Made by a program: the position numbers and the translations under genes. From assembly GCA_963920525.1 (NCBI GenBank), contig OY986435.1:301891908-301955907 (forward strand): a stretch of DNA of 64,000 nt, written 5' to 3'. Under the pieces are notes generated by a model. That model was not told the DNA's origin. It worked only from the letters and a program-made list of their open reading frames with translations, and ran no database searches. How positions within the stretch are numbered: position 1 is the first letter of the stretch; every line of letters begins with the position of its first letter. The stretch comes from Dichetophora obliterata (taxonomy: Eukaryota; Arthropoda; Insecta; Diptera; Sciomyzidae). Below are positions 1 through 10,860 of the stretch, in pieces.

Positions 1-420
1 GAAGCTGTTGATTGCAGGCAATCAAAGGCGGCCGTGAAGTGGTCTCGTAGTGATGCAGCAAAAGTTATCCGATACAATCGAAGAACTTTTAGCTGGCTTA
101 CTGCACTGGTCACAGGACACGGTCCCTTTATGTACCATCTCGGGAAGATGACTCTGACCGAGGACGATGCGTGTAGGTTATGCCTAGAGGAGCCGGAAAC
201 AGCAGCACACATTTTGTGCTAGTGTCCGGCGCTGGCATAAGATTGACCACTCTGGGACGTCCATTTGTTGGCGAAGCCGAGATTGGTCAACTGACCTACA
301 AGGATATGCTTGAGGTGACAAAGGCTTCTTATACAAGGAGCATGCTCACGTATGAGCGCTCCGAGCAGTAGCATCCTTTGTCCAATAGGGGACAAAAAGG
401 GACCCACTGTGGTCTGCTTC
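1..420 (+). pseudogene. LINE (I/R1-like) ORF2 C-terminus, decayed
   Basis: The reading frame from base 34 gives the C-terminal part of an RNase H-bearing LINE ORF2, ending in a CCHC-type knuckle (CRLCLEEPETAAHILC). An in-frame TAG replaces the codon expected to be Glu just before CPALA. The frame then shifts, and the tail resumes in another frame around 235-371 (TTLGRPFVGEAEI). The fragment is cut by the window start, and its 3' UTR seems to run to about 600 without a clear tail. The same Cys-rich end occurs in the intact frame at 3939-5570, which supports the family call. It is not functional. Confidence 0.75.
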
Positions 421-599
421 GGCAAATCCCCGACTATATTATAAGGCTCTTTTATAAGGTTGTGGCACTTGAGAGAGAGCTCGGTCGAACTATCAGAATG
501 GATGAAAAGAAAGCAAGAAAATTAATGCATAACACAAAGAAAAGAACAGTGACAGTTCAAGCAAAGGTCGAAAAAGAGTGAATTTCTTTCAAGAGCCAC

Positions 600-916
600 G
601 ACCCATGGCAAAATTAGACAAGGTAGTTTTAGGGCGGAGAGCCGCTGACCGAAACTGTTAAAATTAAATTGACATTTCATAAAAAATCTGCAACCAATTA
701 GAATGCAATATGAAAGCAAGAATTGGCAAAAATACCAAAATGGGTGAGTTTGACAGTTATGGTCACTAAAAAAGAGAACACATTCAGCCGTAACACTACC
801 TTGTCTAGTTATATTATGCCACAAACTTAAAAATGAACCTTGGTGCGAACTATGTTCTCAATCTCTGCTCTACAATATGCGCTTGCTTCGATCCTCACGT
901 TGAGAGTGGGGCGAAT
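600..916. other. No gene recognised
   Basis: AT-rich sequence between a LINE remnant and a TIR element. The short frames here have no recognisable domain. Confidence 0.5.
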
Positions 917-2190
917 TGGGGGTTTCGGACGATCCGACTTGCCATCCGACATGTCCGACGACAAATTAACGGAGCAAATTTCATGTACGACATGTACGAC
1001 GACTTCATTTCATTGCAGGCTCTCAAACAAAACACATCGGCGTAATAGCTAAGCAATTTTTAGATGCCCTTATAATTGACCAGTAATTTTCCATACATTA
1101 GAAAAATTCTACGGCACATAATTCATAATTTCTGCCAAGCATTTCCGCCTGGTATACAGACACAAACCTCCCTAACCTCAGTACACAGGATAAGCTTAAC
1201 TCTTCTGAGTAAACGCCTGCCCCGGCTCTGCCATTCATCAGAGATCCGTCTGTGAACATACTGATATCATTACCAACGATTTCTTCACAAACGGCTCCAT
1301 CTGTTATAAGAGTTTTATAACATTTTTCTGTTATTCTTACTTTCTGCCTTCCGTCCATAGGCATACACGCCTCCCTGACATCTGTCATGACCATGCAGGG
1401 CCGTTGCCTGATGCCACGTAGCATTTCGCAACATCCTGAGGGCTTTCAGCGCCGCTGTTTTCTTTATTTCTTAATCCAATTGCACCTGTTAGTCCAACAC
1501 ACGCCAGCCGTTGGACTCTGTCCAGTCTCTTCTTAATGGTTTTCTGGCTGACTTTTGTCCACCAAATCACCGAAGCATACGTGATGACAGGTGTAACCAT
1601 CATAGTGTAGACCCATTTCATAGCCTCTGGGTTTAGCTCCCATTTGAGACCACAAACGCTATCCTATCCTATATTCTACATGCTCGTTCCAGTTCAGTTT
1701 GCTATCGAGGGTTACCCCTAGATATTTAACCTTCGTGGACATGTTGATTTCAGCTCCAAAAAGTCTGAGTGGTTCTCTCCTCAGGCCTACCCTCTTTCTA
1801 GTAAAGAGAATATTGTCTGATTTGCCTGCGTTTACGGTAAGGCCTTGTTCTCGAAACCACTCCTCCATAATTCAATGTTTCTAATTATATCTTAAAAAAA
1901 ATTCATATCCATAATTCAATGTTTCTAACGTTGTTCATATTATTTTTCTATAATATTTTTCCGCTTCATTGCTGTTCACCCGCTGATGCTTTTAATGAAA
2001 TGAAAAATGCAGAAAGTCGGACCAACTTGCGTTCACATGCACAACATGTCGGTCCGACCGGCAGAAAAATCAAAAATGTTTTATTATCGTCCGATATGTC
2101 GGTCCGACTATCTTATTTGCTTTCGAATGATCCGACTTGTCGTCAAGCATGCCAGATCTGTCCGAAATGTCGGATCGTCCGAAACCCCCT
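917..2190. mobile_element. TIR element, copy 1 (GGGGGTTT ends), split by a LINE
   Basis: The ends are inverted repeats: GGGGGTTTCGGACGATCCGA near 918 is mirrored by its complement ending near 2189. The inner flanks hold several near-palindromic GTCCGACATGTC-type words, so the ends resemble clustered binding sites. A second copy at 17831-19115 shares the left arm (about 950-1105) and the right arm (about 1925-2190), which defines the element. The centre of this copy is replaced by a minus-strand LINE. No transposase is visible, so it is non-autonomous and its superfamily is unknown. Confidence 0.75.
1098..1890 (-). pseudogene. LINE (I/R1-like) RT-RNase H fragment nested in TIR element
   Basis: On the minus strand three broken frames follow in order: the end of the reverse transcriptase (KSDNILFTRKRV, then VKYLGVTLDSKLNW), the thumb region (TPVITYASVIWW) and the start of RNase H (FTDGSLMNGRAGAGVYSEE with a later VYQAEM). 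This matches the order in the intact 3939-5570 frame. The copy is 5' truncated near 1880, frameshifted between segments and cut off within RNase H. A 15-20 bp direct repeat (ATAATTCAATGTTTCTAA) at about 1867 and 1912 lies near its 5' edge. Confidence 0.8.
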
Positions 2191-2257
2191 AATAAACACA
2201 CTTGCCAAGACTTGACGATCAAGTTTTGCATATTCCTTTTTAAACTTAACAATTCAA

Positions 2258-2866
2258 TTTACACTCGTCACGGGGCGTCTCGACAGGCAATGATTCATTG
2301 CTTTCCATCTGTCAATTGGCAATTATTGCTAATCGAGACCACTCAATTGCCATGGTTGGCAATTCATGGCGAGCAATATTGCTATCCATGTATTGCCAAG
2401 CAATGAGCTGTATTTTTTCTGTTTGACAGCCATTTTTAATTTTTCTCCAAAATTTTAAATGTGTACATCTATAAAAATCAAGTAGCATGCAGAATAAATG
2501 TATAAAATAATAAATTTATATAATAAATGACAAAATTATATGTTGATTTCGTAACATGACAAAACCCACCCTTGAAATATTGCCATTGCTTGCAATGGAA
2601 TTTGACATATGTTAAGCAATGAATTATTGCCTGTCGAGACGCCGGGTCAAGAGTTGACGGTCAATTGTTTCTTTCACTTCTCCCTTTTCCTTCTGAAGTT
2701 TACGCTGATGACGCCGAAATAAAATAAAAAATAACGGGTCAACGAACGAACACAAAACCAATTGCCCAAGAATTGACGGTACGTTCAAATTTGTTCTTTC
2801 CCCTTTCCACATGCGTCGATCGCCATGAAACAAGGGACTTGACCGTCAAGTCTTGACGAGTGTAAA
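2258..2866. mobile_element. Foldback element with TTTACACTCGTCA ends
   Basis: TTTACACTCGTCA at 2258 is mirrored by TGACGAGTGTAAA ending at 2866. Inside are repeated, partly inverted words of the type CAAGACTTGACGGTCAA, and a further end-like copy lies just outside at 2198-2226. A separate MITE interrupts the left arm at 2275-2642. No coding sequence and no convincing TSD were seen. Confidence 0.65.
2275..2642. mobile_element. MITE with CGGG target duplication, nested
   Basis: Terminal inverted repeats GCGTCTCGACAGGCAAT and complement bound a 368-bp element flanked by CGGG on both sides (2271-2274 and 2643-2646). Interior words such as GGCAAT and ATTGCC recur in both orientations, so it can fold extensively. 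It is non-coding. Joining the flanks restores the arm of the surrounding foldback. Confidence 0.7.
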
Positions 2867-2869
2867 CCA

Positions 2870-3918
2870 GAAATAGTGAATATCATGACAATTTTACCTG
2901 CTTCGCGATTCAGAGATTCAACGATATTGGCAATATTATTGTTGAAAAAAGAAATCGTACTGCTTCCAAGAATATTAATAGTTTATTATTTTTTAACTCA
3001 ATTTCAAAAAATGAGAAATATTAATGAACAATTATCAACAAAATATTTTTTATACATTTTATTAAAATTTATTATGTACTTTGGCTCATTCCATCAGATT
3101 TAGATAAAAAAAAGTCACCTCACCATCTAGAAAAAAATTGCCAAAAATATATGTGAATGCTCCATTATTGGAGACAACAAAAAACTTTTTTTTCTTTTAA
3201 TGTTAGACCTTGGTGACACTCGAAAGGCTTCAGATTCGCCCCAAAAGGGTATTTTAGGTGTATACGATTTTCCTTATATCTTTACTCTGAAATAGGTATT
3301 GACTGCATTTAAAAACAGTTTTACAAAAAATTAAATTTATTGACCCGATATAAAATCGGTCAAAAAATAATGATTATTTGTTGAATTTTCAAAATAAATC
3401 AGAAAAATTAAAATCTTGCAAGATTATTTTTTCTTAGCTAACATGTATCACACTGCTATATTAAAGTATCGAATAAACCAATTCCTTCCGTCTGTCTTTT
3501 TGAGTTGAAATTTTGAAAACTGTTATTTTCGGTCACTGATAAAAATTGTTGTGTACGTAAATGAGCTCTTCAAAAGGTGGTCACCATATGCATACCTATA
3601 CAGAGCCAAAAACCACCACTTAAAATCAAGAAGATCACCCTGTTGAAGTATTTTATTATGTTTTCTTCTTCTTCGTAATACCAAATTAGAAGAATTTTCT
3701 AAATTTCTAGTCAATTCCATTTCAGGGAGGCAGTCCACAGGACGAATTATACTCTTAATAAGCCTATTACTGGCTGCAACGAAATACTAAATATATCTGA
3801 CCTATTTCACGTAAGGTTTCACGTAAATCATTTAAGGACAAATATTATGGCACGTGATGATTAATAATCAGTACTATTATCTTTACCCTAAATTAACTCT
3901 TTACTTTAAAATCATCTG
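2870..3918. other. No gene recognised
   Basis: AT-rich sequence with short frames only. No repeat structure or coding similarity was recognised. Confidence 0.5.
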
Positions 3919-3931
3919 TATTTATTTATTT

Positions 3932-5684
3932 ATGTGTTGTGGCAGCATACGCCGATGACCTAGCAATCGCAGTCAGAGGCAAATTTCCCACTACCATACG
4001 CGACGTCATGCAAAGAGCTCTTTGCAAACTCGAGCAATGGGCCAAATCCTGTGGTCTTGGAGTAAATCCGGCCAAAACAGACTTGGTCCTTTTCACAAGG
4101 AAACATAGAATTCCGTCTCTCACACCAATCATGCTTAATGGGTCTGCATTGTCCGTATCGGAAAATGCAAAATATCTAGGACTCATTCTTGATAGGAAAC
4201 TTAGCTGGAAACTTAATATTCTTGAGCGTACGAAGAAAGCGACAGTTGCGCTGTACACTTGCAAAAAAGCTATAGGGAAAAGATGGGGGTTTTCCCCAAA
4301 TATCGTTCACTGGCTGTATAAAGGGGTCATTAGACCTATACTTCTATATGGAGCATCGATATGGTGGCCTGCTTTGGACAAGGTCACATATTTAAACCAG
4401 CTCCAAAAAGTCCAAAGAATGGCATCTATTTGCATCAGTGGTGCTCTGAGAACAACACCGACTGCGGCTTTAGAGACCTTATTACACCTTCTACCGCTTG
4501 ACTTGGTTGCTAGGCAACAGGCAGCTTGTTCGGCGGTCAGACTTAGGGAAACTGGAGTATGGAAAAGCCTGGGTTCAGGACACGCATCTATACTCTACAA
4601 ATTCAACTTCATTCCACCAAGGACTGATTATTGTAAACCACTGCTTTCCTTTGATGGAAACTACGGTACGCTTATTCCGCCTAGAACATACTGGAATAAA
4701 GGTGCGCCGTGGAAACCGGGGTGTATTTATTTCTATACAGATGGGTCAAAATTAAATGGCAAGGTCGGGTACGGGGTCTACTCAAAAGAATTAGGGGTAT
4801 CCTTAGTTCGTAGGCTGCCGGATCACTGTAGTGTTTACCAAGCCGAAATGATGGCGATTAAAGAAGTTGCAACCTGGCTCTCAGAGAACGTCATCTCTAA
4901 ACGAGAAATACATATTTTCTCGGACAGCCAAGCAGCGATCAAATCGATTGAGCAGGTATCCATCAACTCTAAAGTAGCCAGAGAATGCCGTGCTGCATTA
5001 GGCGAAATGTCAAAGTTCTTTGACATCAGCTTAATCTGGGTACCTGGGCATAAGGGCATACGTGGAAATGAAAAAGCAGACGAGCTTGCTAGGAAAGGTA
5101 CATCGGTGACTCTAATGGGTCGAAACTCGCCGAGCATCCCGATGGCAACTGTCAAAATGCTACTTAATGAGTACACCACATCTAAAGCCAACTCAAGATG
5201 GGCTGAACTCTCAACATGCAGAACAACAAGGCTTATCTGGCCGACTCTAAACCCAAAGCGATCGAGAGTCCTTCTCTCGTTGGGAAGATCAGAGGTGGCT
5301 ACGTTAGTGGCTGTTACCACAGGGCACTGCCTAATAGGCAGACATGCCTCCAGATTGGGAGTCATCACTAATGACTTCTGCAGAAGCTGCAGGGACGAGG
5401 AGGAGGAGGAAACTATCTCCCACCTTCTATGTTCCTGTCCCGCGCTTGCGAGAAGAAGGCATAAACATTTGGGGTCATTCTTCTTTTCGGAGCTTGACGA
5501 CCTGTCGGAGACAAGCGTCAAACGTCTAACAAGCTTTATTAAGAGCTCAATGTGGTTCCACTCGGACTGAAGGCCAAGTGTGCAGCGGTATCACAACGGA
5601 CCTCACTGGTCTAAGTGAGCTGCGGTACGTGCGTTTTGGTTTTTTAAGCACGTACAGCGGCTGCCGCCTCAACCTAACCTAACC
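3932..5684 (+). mobile_element. 5'-truncated I/R1-like LINE with 13-bp TSD
   Basis: The insertion is bounded by a perfect 13-bp direct repeat, TATTTATTTATTT, at 3919-3931 and 5685-5697. It starts inside the reverse transcriptase, the usual result of incomplete reverse transcription. After the ORF come about 110 bp of 3' UTR with a GCACGTAC hairpin word, then a tail of CAACCTAACCTAACC. That tail type also ends the minus-strand LINE at 57583. The perfect TSD and the open frame suggest this is one of the younger insertions here. Confidence 0.88.
3939..5570 (+). CDS. LINE ORF2 C-terminal half: RT end, RNase H, CCHC knuckle
   Basis: An uninterrupted 543-codon frame, truncated at the 5' end; the apparent GTG start is only the point where the frame opens. 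It begins at the RT catalytic box (YADD at residues 4-7), followed by the thumb (NPAKTDLVLFTRK, YLGLILDRKLSW). The RNase H domain spans about residues 265-400, with all four acidic positions visible: TDGSK, QAEMMA, SDSQAA and NEKADELAR. A CCHC-type knuckle (CRSCRDEEEEETISHLLCSC) lies near residues 480-502. LINE ORF2 carries out target-primed reverse transcription, but this copy lacks endonuclease and most of RT. The long antisense frame at 4835-5521 is its shadow. Clade within the I/R1 group is uncertain. Confidence 0.9.
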   Translation: MAAYADDLAIAVRGKFPTTIRDVMQRALCKLEQWAKSCGLGVNPAKTDLVLFTRKHRIPSLTPIMLNGSALSVSENAKYLGLILDRKLSWKLNILERTKKATVALYTCKKAIGKRWGFSPNIVHWLYKGVIRPILLYGASIWWPALDKVTYLNQLQKVQRMASICISGALRTTPTAALETLLHLLPLDLVARQQAACSAVRLRETGVWKSLGSGHASILYKFNFIPPRTDYCKPLLSFDGNYGTLIPPRTYWNKGAPWKPGCIYFYTDGSKLNGKVGYGVYSKELGVSLVRRLPDHCSVYQAEMMAIKEVATWLSENVISKREIHIFSDSQAAIKSIEQVSINSKVARECRAALGEMSKFFDISLIWVPGHKGIRGNEKADELARKGTSVTLMGRNSPSIPMATVKMLLNEYTTSKANSRWAELSTCRTTRLIWPTLNPKRSRVLLSLGRSEVATLVAVTTGHCLIGRHASRLGVITNDFCRSCRDEEEEETISHLLCSCPALARRRHKHLGSFFFSELDDLSETSVKRLTSFIKSSMWFHSD

Positions 5685-5697
5685 TATTTATTTATTT

Positions 5698-5842
5698 GTT
5701 AACGTCTATGGATAATAATCCTTACAGACTAAGCAATAGTAATTTAATAAATAACAAACATAAAGTATAACAAACTAGTTTATATTTAACAATAGTGTAA
5801 TAGTGGTTTTAAAAAGCATCTTTAGGCTTGATATATACAGTT
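5698..5842 (-). mobile_element. Jockey-like LINE 3' end fragment
   Basis: This 145-bp stretch repeats the 3' end of the LINE that follows: TTTGTTAACGTCTATGGAT, CAGACTAAGCAA, then AACAATAGTGTAATAGTGG. Read on the minus strand it is a C-terminal scrap plus 3' UTR ending in AAATAAATAAA. It lies in tandem with the next, longer copy. Confidence 0.7.
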
Positions 5843-7575
5843 TATTTATTTGTTAACGTCTATGGATGATATCTTTACAGACTAAGCAAACATAATTTAA
5901 TAAGTAATAAAAATAAAGATTAAAACCAGTTTCTATTTAACAACAGTGTAATAGTGGTTTTAAAAGCAACTTTGGGCATAGAAAAATCGAGTAAGTTATT
6001 ATTATAGATACTGTTTAAAGCTATAAGAGCTCTATTAATTGGCTCATTAGTGGCATATTTAGTTCTATGACAGCTTATGTAAAAATAATTCGAGCTCCGT
6101 AACGACTTTTGCGGAATATTAAACGATATTAATTTAAGTAAGTTTTTACAAATATGTGACGACCGTAGCCTAGTGGGTAGAGTGCGTGGCCCGGGTTCCA
6201 TTCCAACTCAGACAGAAAGTTTTTTCAATTGAATTAATTTTTCTGTTCGGTCGTCACCTCTCTGCAGACAATGGCAAACCTCAGAGAGTACAAATTGCCA
6301 TGTAAAGCTTCTTGAGAACATAAGCCGTTCGGAGTCGGCATAAAACACGTACGTCCAGTTCTTGGTCATTTGTGATCAAACATTTAATAACACGCACAGC
6401 ACAATTGATCAACAGAAGCTAGGTCAAAGTCCTTCTAAGGGCTGAAATGGCCAGTTTATTTATTTTATTTAAGTTTTCACAAATAACATTTCCATTAATC
6501 AGATCATAAATAAACATGATACTATGCAGTGCTACTAAGTAGTCTTCTATCTTCGAGAGATGATAGACCAATAAGCAACCGACGTGTCCTAAATGAGGGA
6601 AGAGGTTCAGGAAAAATAAAAGAGCACAAAGCAAATTTTAAGAATCTTTTTTTAACTTTTCCAGTCTAGCAATATGTATCGAGTAAAAAGGACTCCAAAT
6701 AAATGAGGCGTATTCAAGGCTAGATCTAACAAGGGAAGTATATAATGTTTTTAGTGCGTAAGGGTCAACAAACCCAACACTGTTTCGCCTAAGAAACGCT
6801 AAAAGTGAATATGCTTTGGGGATAATTATATTTAAGTGAGAGCTAAAAGTTAAGCTAGAATCCTCCAAGGTCACGATATCTGATAATCTGGCTAACTTAG
6901 TGTTATCAAAATTATAATCAAAAATAGTTGGTGAGTGGAGCTTGTAATAAGAGACAACATAACATTTTCCGAGGTTAAGAGATAATTTGTTTTGTTTAAA
7001 CCAGGAAAAGACATTATCAAGATCAGACTTTAAGGAAAACCTTAAGATCATCCGAGTAAAGTAAAAATTTAGCATTAAGAAAGCATTTAGAAACATCATT
7101 AATGAAGATAAAAAAAAGTAATGGTCCAAGGATGCTACCTTGTGGAACCCCAGACACTGCTAAAAATGGCGAAGATTTTGCATTGTCAATGACAACATAA
7201 GAAACTCTATTTGAGAGGTATGAACTCATCCAAGATAGAAAAGTGGAATGAAAACCAATTTTGGCAAGCTTGAGCAATAAAATATCGTGTGACAACCTGT
7301 CAAAAGCCTTAGAGATGTTAGAGATCTTCAAAGGAAGAGATGCAGTAATTTGTGAAGACACTCAGGTTAGTTGTAGTTGACCTGCCAGATACGAATCCAT
7401 GTTGGTTTCGACAAATTGAGTTTTTTATAGCAAAGTACATTTTATCTTTAACAATTTTTTCAAAAAGCTTTGAAACGTTAGTCATCTTTGAGATCGGTCT
7501 ATAGTTTAGAACATCGTGCTTGTTGCCAGCCTTGAATATGGGTGTGATAAGCGAAACTTTCCATTTATCAACGAA
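5843..7575 (-). pseudogene. Jockey-like LINE RT remnant, split by a SINE
   Basis: Minus-strand frames give, in order: RT fingers (YRPISKMTNVSKLFEKIV), palm (SGVPQGSILGPLLFFIFIND at about 7150-7090), a catalytic box read as YSDDLK, the thumb (TLYTSLVRSSLEYASFIW) and a C-terminal domain without RNase H. Frames break several times. A SINE at 6154-6469 splits the C-terminal domain: ICENLNKI lies upstream and ICKNLLKL downstream, the two halves of its target duplication. The element is 5' truncated at about 7575. The lack of RNase H and the AAATAAA tail fit the Jockey/CR1 group. Confidence 0.82.
6154..6469 (+). mobile_element. tRNA-derived SINE, copy 1
   Basis: The head reads as a tRNA-like pol III promoter: an A-box-like AGCCTAGTGGGTAGAGTGC, then a B-box-like GGTTCCATTCC. 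The body (GTTCGGTCGTCACCTC, CATAAGCCGTTCGGAGTCGG, TCATTTGTGATCAAACATTT) is shared with a second copy at 13880-14210. It is flanked by a 15-bp TSD, TAAGTTTTYACAAAT, at 6139-6153 and 6470-6484 with one mismatch. The tail is TTTATTTATTTTATT. Transcription would need pol III, and mobilisation a partner LINE that is not identified here. Confidence 0.88.
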
Positions 7576-7770
7576 TTACAATAGTTATAGTACATACATA
7601 TTTTTATTTTATTATATCTTTTATGATAAAGTTTTAAACTTGTATAATATACATATATGGAGATATCTAGTTAAGTAAAATGCATGATTGTAAATATTTA
7701 CATTAATTCAGTAGTCTATAAGAGCATGTACTCTGTTTGATAAAGAAAAATAAATTGAATTGAATTGAAA
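7576..7770 (+). mobile_element. Jockey-like LINE 3' UTR end (plus strand)
   Basis: The plus-strand sequence ends AGTAGTCTATAAGAGCATG..GATAAAGAAAAATAAATTGAATTGAATTGAA, resembling the 3' end of the LINE at 30035-31190 (AGTAGTCTATAGGAG..GATAAAATAAATAAA). It separates two minus-strand LINE fragments that each contain the same RT segment, so those two are separate insertions. Confidence 0.55.
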
Positions 7771-7779
7771 AATGCTTTT

Positions 7780-8285
7780 ACAAAATCTGAAAAAATTACA
7801 TCAGTTTGCAGTCCTTTAGTGAAGTTTTCAATAACATGGTTACAAAAGTTCGTAACTTTAGTTACGGTTGATCTAACCGAAATAAAACCATGTTGTTGCT
7901 GGGATATTTCATTTTTTACGAGAAAGGCAAGTTTATTATAGACAATTTTTTTCAAAAACTATTCAACATTTGCACAGGTTTTCAACAAAATTGGTGCGAT
8001 ACCATCGTGACCTTCCTTAGAGTTTGATTTGAGATCTTTTAAAGCAATCTCTACTTCAGAAGCACTCAAGCTAAGGTTACCATTACTAAGGACGTAGTTT
8101 TGGTGAGAAAAAGCAGTGTTTCTATAATTTACTACTGCAGCTGGTGAATATACCGATTTAAAATAGTCCGCAAAAAAGTTGCAGATAGTCTTTGTATCCT
8201 CAGAGCTCATGTCTTTATAAAACATGGAGTTCGGAAGCCCATTTGTATTTCTTTTGAAATTTATGAAAGACCAAAAGTATTTATT
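7780..8285 (-). pseudogene. Jockey-like LINE, RT N-terminal fragment
   Basis: The minus strand gives the region before and at the start of RT (FWSFINFKRNTNGLP, then CNFFADYFKSVYSP, then LKSNSKEGHDGIAP), followed by QQQHGFISVRST and TDVIFSDFVKAF. It overlaps in content with the neighbouring element, so it is a second copy. Frameshift between 7955 and 7959. Confidence 0.78.
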
Positions 8286-8289
8286 TTTT

Positions 8290-10470
8290 TAATTTATTTA
8301 TTGAGAGAAATTTATCAAGTATTTCGAAGTCTTTTTGACAAGATAGATACTTTTACTGAGACCTGAATTTTCGGAGGAATATTCCTGGGGATATTCAGGC
8401 CTGAGTGTACGCTATACGATAGCAGGTATTACGTAAGTATGGCATCTTAATGAAAAAAGGAAATCAAGTGGTATGTTGAATACTCATGTCTTACCATTAC
8501 CCCTCAGGCTTGAGAGAATGTATTGTTTCAGTACTACTTCAACCGCTAAAAGAAAAGTCTTGTTCATTTCCACTTCATCGTATTTATATGGATGTTTTAG
8601 CAAACCATGACGTTTTTTATAAGACTAAATAGTCTTGTACCTCCGACCACTATCGTGCAAATGATTGCACGTTGCCAATAAATTTGATGGGGGTAAATCG
8701 AGCCAACGAGCTCTGAAGAGGAAATGTAGTATTAGTTCAGGCCTTTTACGTTATGCGGACATGTTATACTAAAGTTATAAAAAAATACCATTCCGGCTGT
8801 TTTTCCGGTGGTCCAAAAAATTTTTTTTGTATCCTCTCGAGGTCAGCTTTAATAGGGGGTGGTTTTAATAAAAGGATTTTTTCATAAGAATTTGGTACCA
8901 TGCCTTAAATTCATACCAAGAATAAAAGTAGTTCTTTGCAATAGCAGGTATTTAAAATATGTGCCAAAAATTAAATTCGAATCGCATAAAGTCTTGGTTT
9001 ATCCTTCAAACAAATCTGAGAATCGCATACGACGAGATTGAAGATCGAAGACAGGTTAATATGAAGACAATGGAGACAGTATTTTAAGGTGTTTGGTATA
9101 AAAAATCAAAAGTGACATGAAAAACTGTTCATTAATTTTACAAAATACTATGTTTATAATCTACAAATTAATCATTTCAGCTAAGAAACTCCTGATAAAG
9201 GTAAAAAATTTTTAAAAATGGCAAACAAAGAAATTTTTTAATTCTAATTTCAGTTTAAAGTTAAGAAAGCAAACACTAGTTACTTCACACCAGTTTTCTT
9301 AAAAAGCATTGCAAAACAATATCCTGAAATTGCTAAGTGTTAAGTAGTGTGTTTATAAGCAAACAAATAAATATATAAAAACAAACATCGTACCGTAGTA
9401 CGATTATCAATTATGTACTTTACTTTCCTTAAATTCTTTGAGGTCAACTAATATTTTTTAAATCGATTTTAAGATCATAAGATTTTTGTTAGTAGCAAAG
9501 TAAGTAGCATGAGACAAGGATATTTTTCAAGCAGCTTTATTATGCATATAGTTAGGCACAGTAAGACAGGATACACAACAGCATTAACTATTTATGCAAA
9601 GGATGCAAAAAATCATTTCAGTTAGTTGCACCTGGGACTTGGCTGGCACCACTCTTAAACATGACAAGAATTAGAAGCTGCAACACATATGTACCTAAAT
9701 TGAAAACAACAATATGACGTTAGTCGATGTGTATCTAAGTGTTCCTTGTGTCATGAGTTGATTTGCGTGCTTAGTAGCTGGATTTATGAATTTTTTAATT
9801 AATTATAAAGAGATCGAAGAAATATCTAGATATGGATTCAAATGGAGTTTGCTAAAATTATCCCTATAAATGACTCTTAATTATTGGTTTAATTAAAAAT
9901 TATGACTTAGCCAACAACAACAAGAGAGAAATAGCAACTTACCTCATATGAGCTCTAACTGCAGTTTTAGTTAATTATAATAACTTGCCGTTTTTTGTTC
10001 GTTTTGTTTATAATTTTTTTCTTTCTTTATTAAAGCATGCAGATTTTGTTTTGTTGTGAGAGACGAAACCAGTTTGAAGGTTCTGTTTAAACAAAGAATA
10101 ACGTTGTAACTATGTATGTATTAGCTTATTTTTTGAATTGAAGTTCATCGGTTTAGTTCAGTTGAAAAAAATAAAATAACTATATGAAGGTTGAATGGTT
10201 TCATAACATATGATAAATTACTTTGGCAAAATTAATTTTAAAAATTTTACTATACAAACTTGCAGTGCTTGATCGAAAAGTTTCAAAAAGCATCAAATAT
10301 AACTAAGAAGAGAAAAAAATATACTCGAATGAATCATCGCCATCACTAGGCGCCCACTTTATTCCTGCTGCTGGTCGTCATTCACATCCTTAATTCTAAG
10401 CATGCGGTCATTTACTTTTTTCTTAAATATTTTATTTCTTTTCTTTTCACTACTTATTTAAGTTTTTTTT
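8290..10470. other. No gene recognised
   Basis: About 2.2 kb of AT-rich DNA. The only frame of note (8859-9041) has no recognisable domain. There are no clear inverted or tandem repeats. Confidence 0.5.
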
Positions 10471-10499
10471 AAAAAGCAAAACTATAAAAGATAAAAATA

Positions 10500-10860
10500 T
10501 TCAAAATATTCTTAACAAATCTTAGCTACACGCACACACAAACGCGCACGAGCCACACCAAACAAAGGCGTTCACCGGAGACACGCAGGAATTCTTTGCT
10601 GCTTTCTTTGGCTAACGCGGCGACGAATTTGACGCCAACAACACCTCAATCAGCCTCTACTAAAGCAGCCACAAGCAACGATAGACACTGAATCATTTTT
10701 TTTCGTCACCCGTTGTTCGTTTTGGAGCTGCTACTGCTGCTGCTTGTGTGCTTTGAATTGCCTTTACTGCAGCGCGTAGCGGAGCGCTAGCTCTACTCGT
10801 ATTCCCCACCAACAATGTAGCTAGCGACCAGCAAATTTTGCCAAAATCTACTCACTTTAT
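10500..10860. other. GC-richer island, possible untranslated first exon or promoter
   Basis: Base composition shifts here: ACACGCACACACAAACGCGC, then a stretch with CAGCAG/CTGCTG-type triplets (GCTGCTACTGCTGCTGCTTG) and GCGCGTAGCGGAGCGC. Such islands are common at fly promoters and 5' UTRs, but no coding exon, splice pair or core promoter can be assigned. Strand unknown. Confidence 0.25.

Noticed and set aside
4835..5521. 228-codon open frame on the minus strand
   Set aside because: It is antisense to the well-supported RNase H and CCHC part of the LINE ORF and shows no domain of its own.
5670..5686. CCTAACCTAACCTA looks like the insect telomere repeat (TTAGG)n
   Set aside because: It is the 3' tail of a LINE with a TSD immediately after, and the same tail type ends the LINE at 57583; only two to three units, not a telomere tract.
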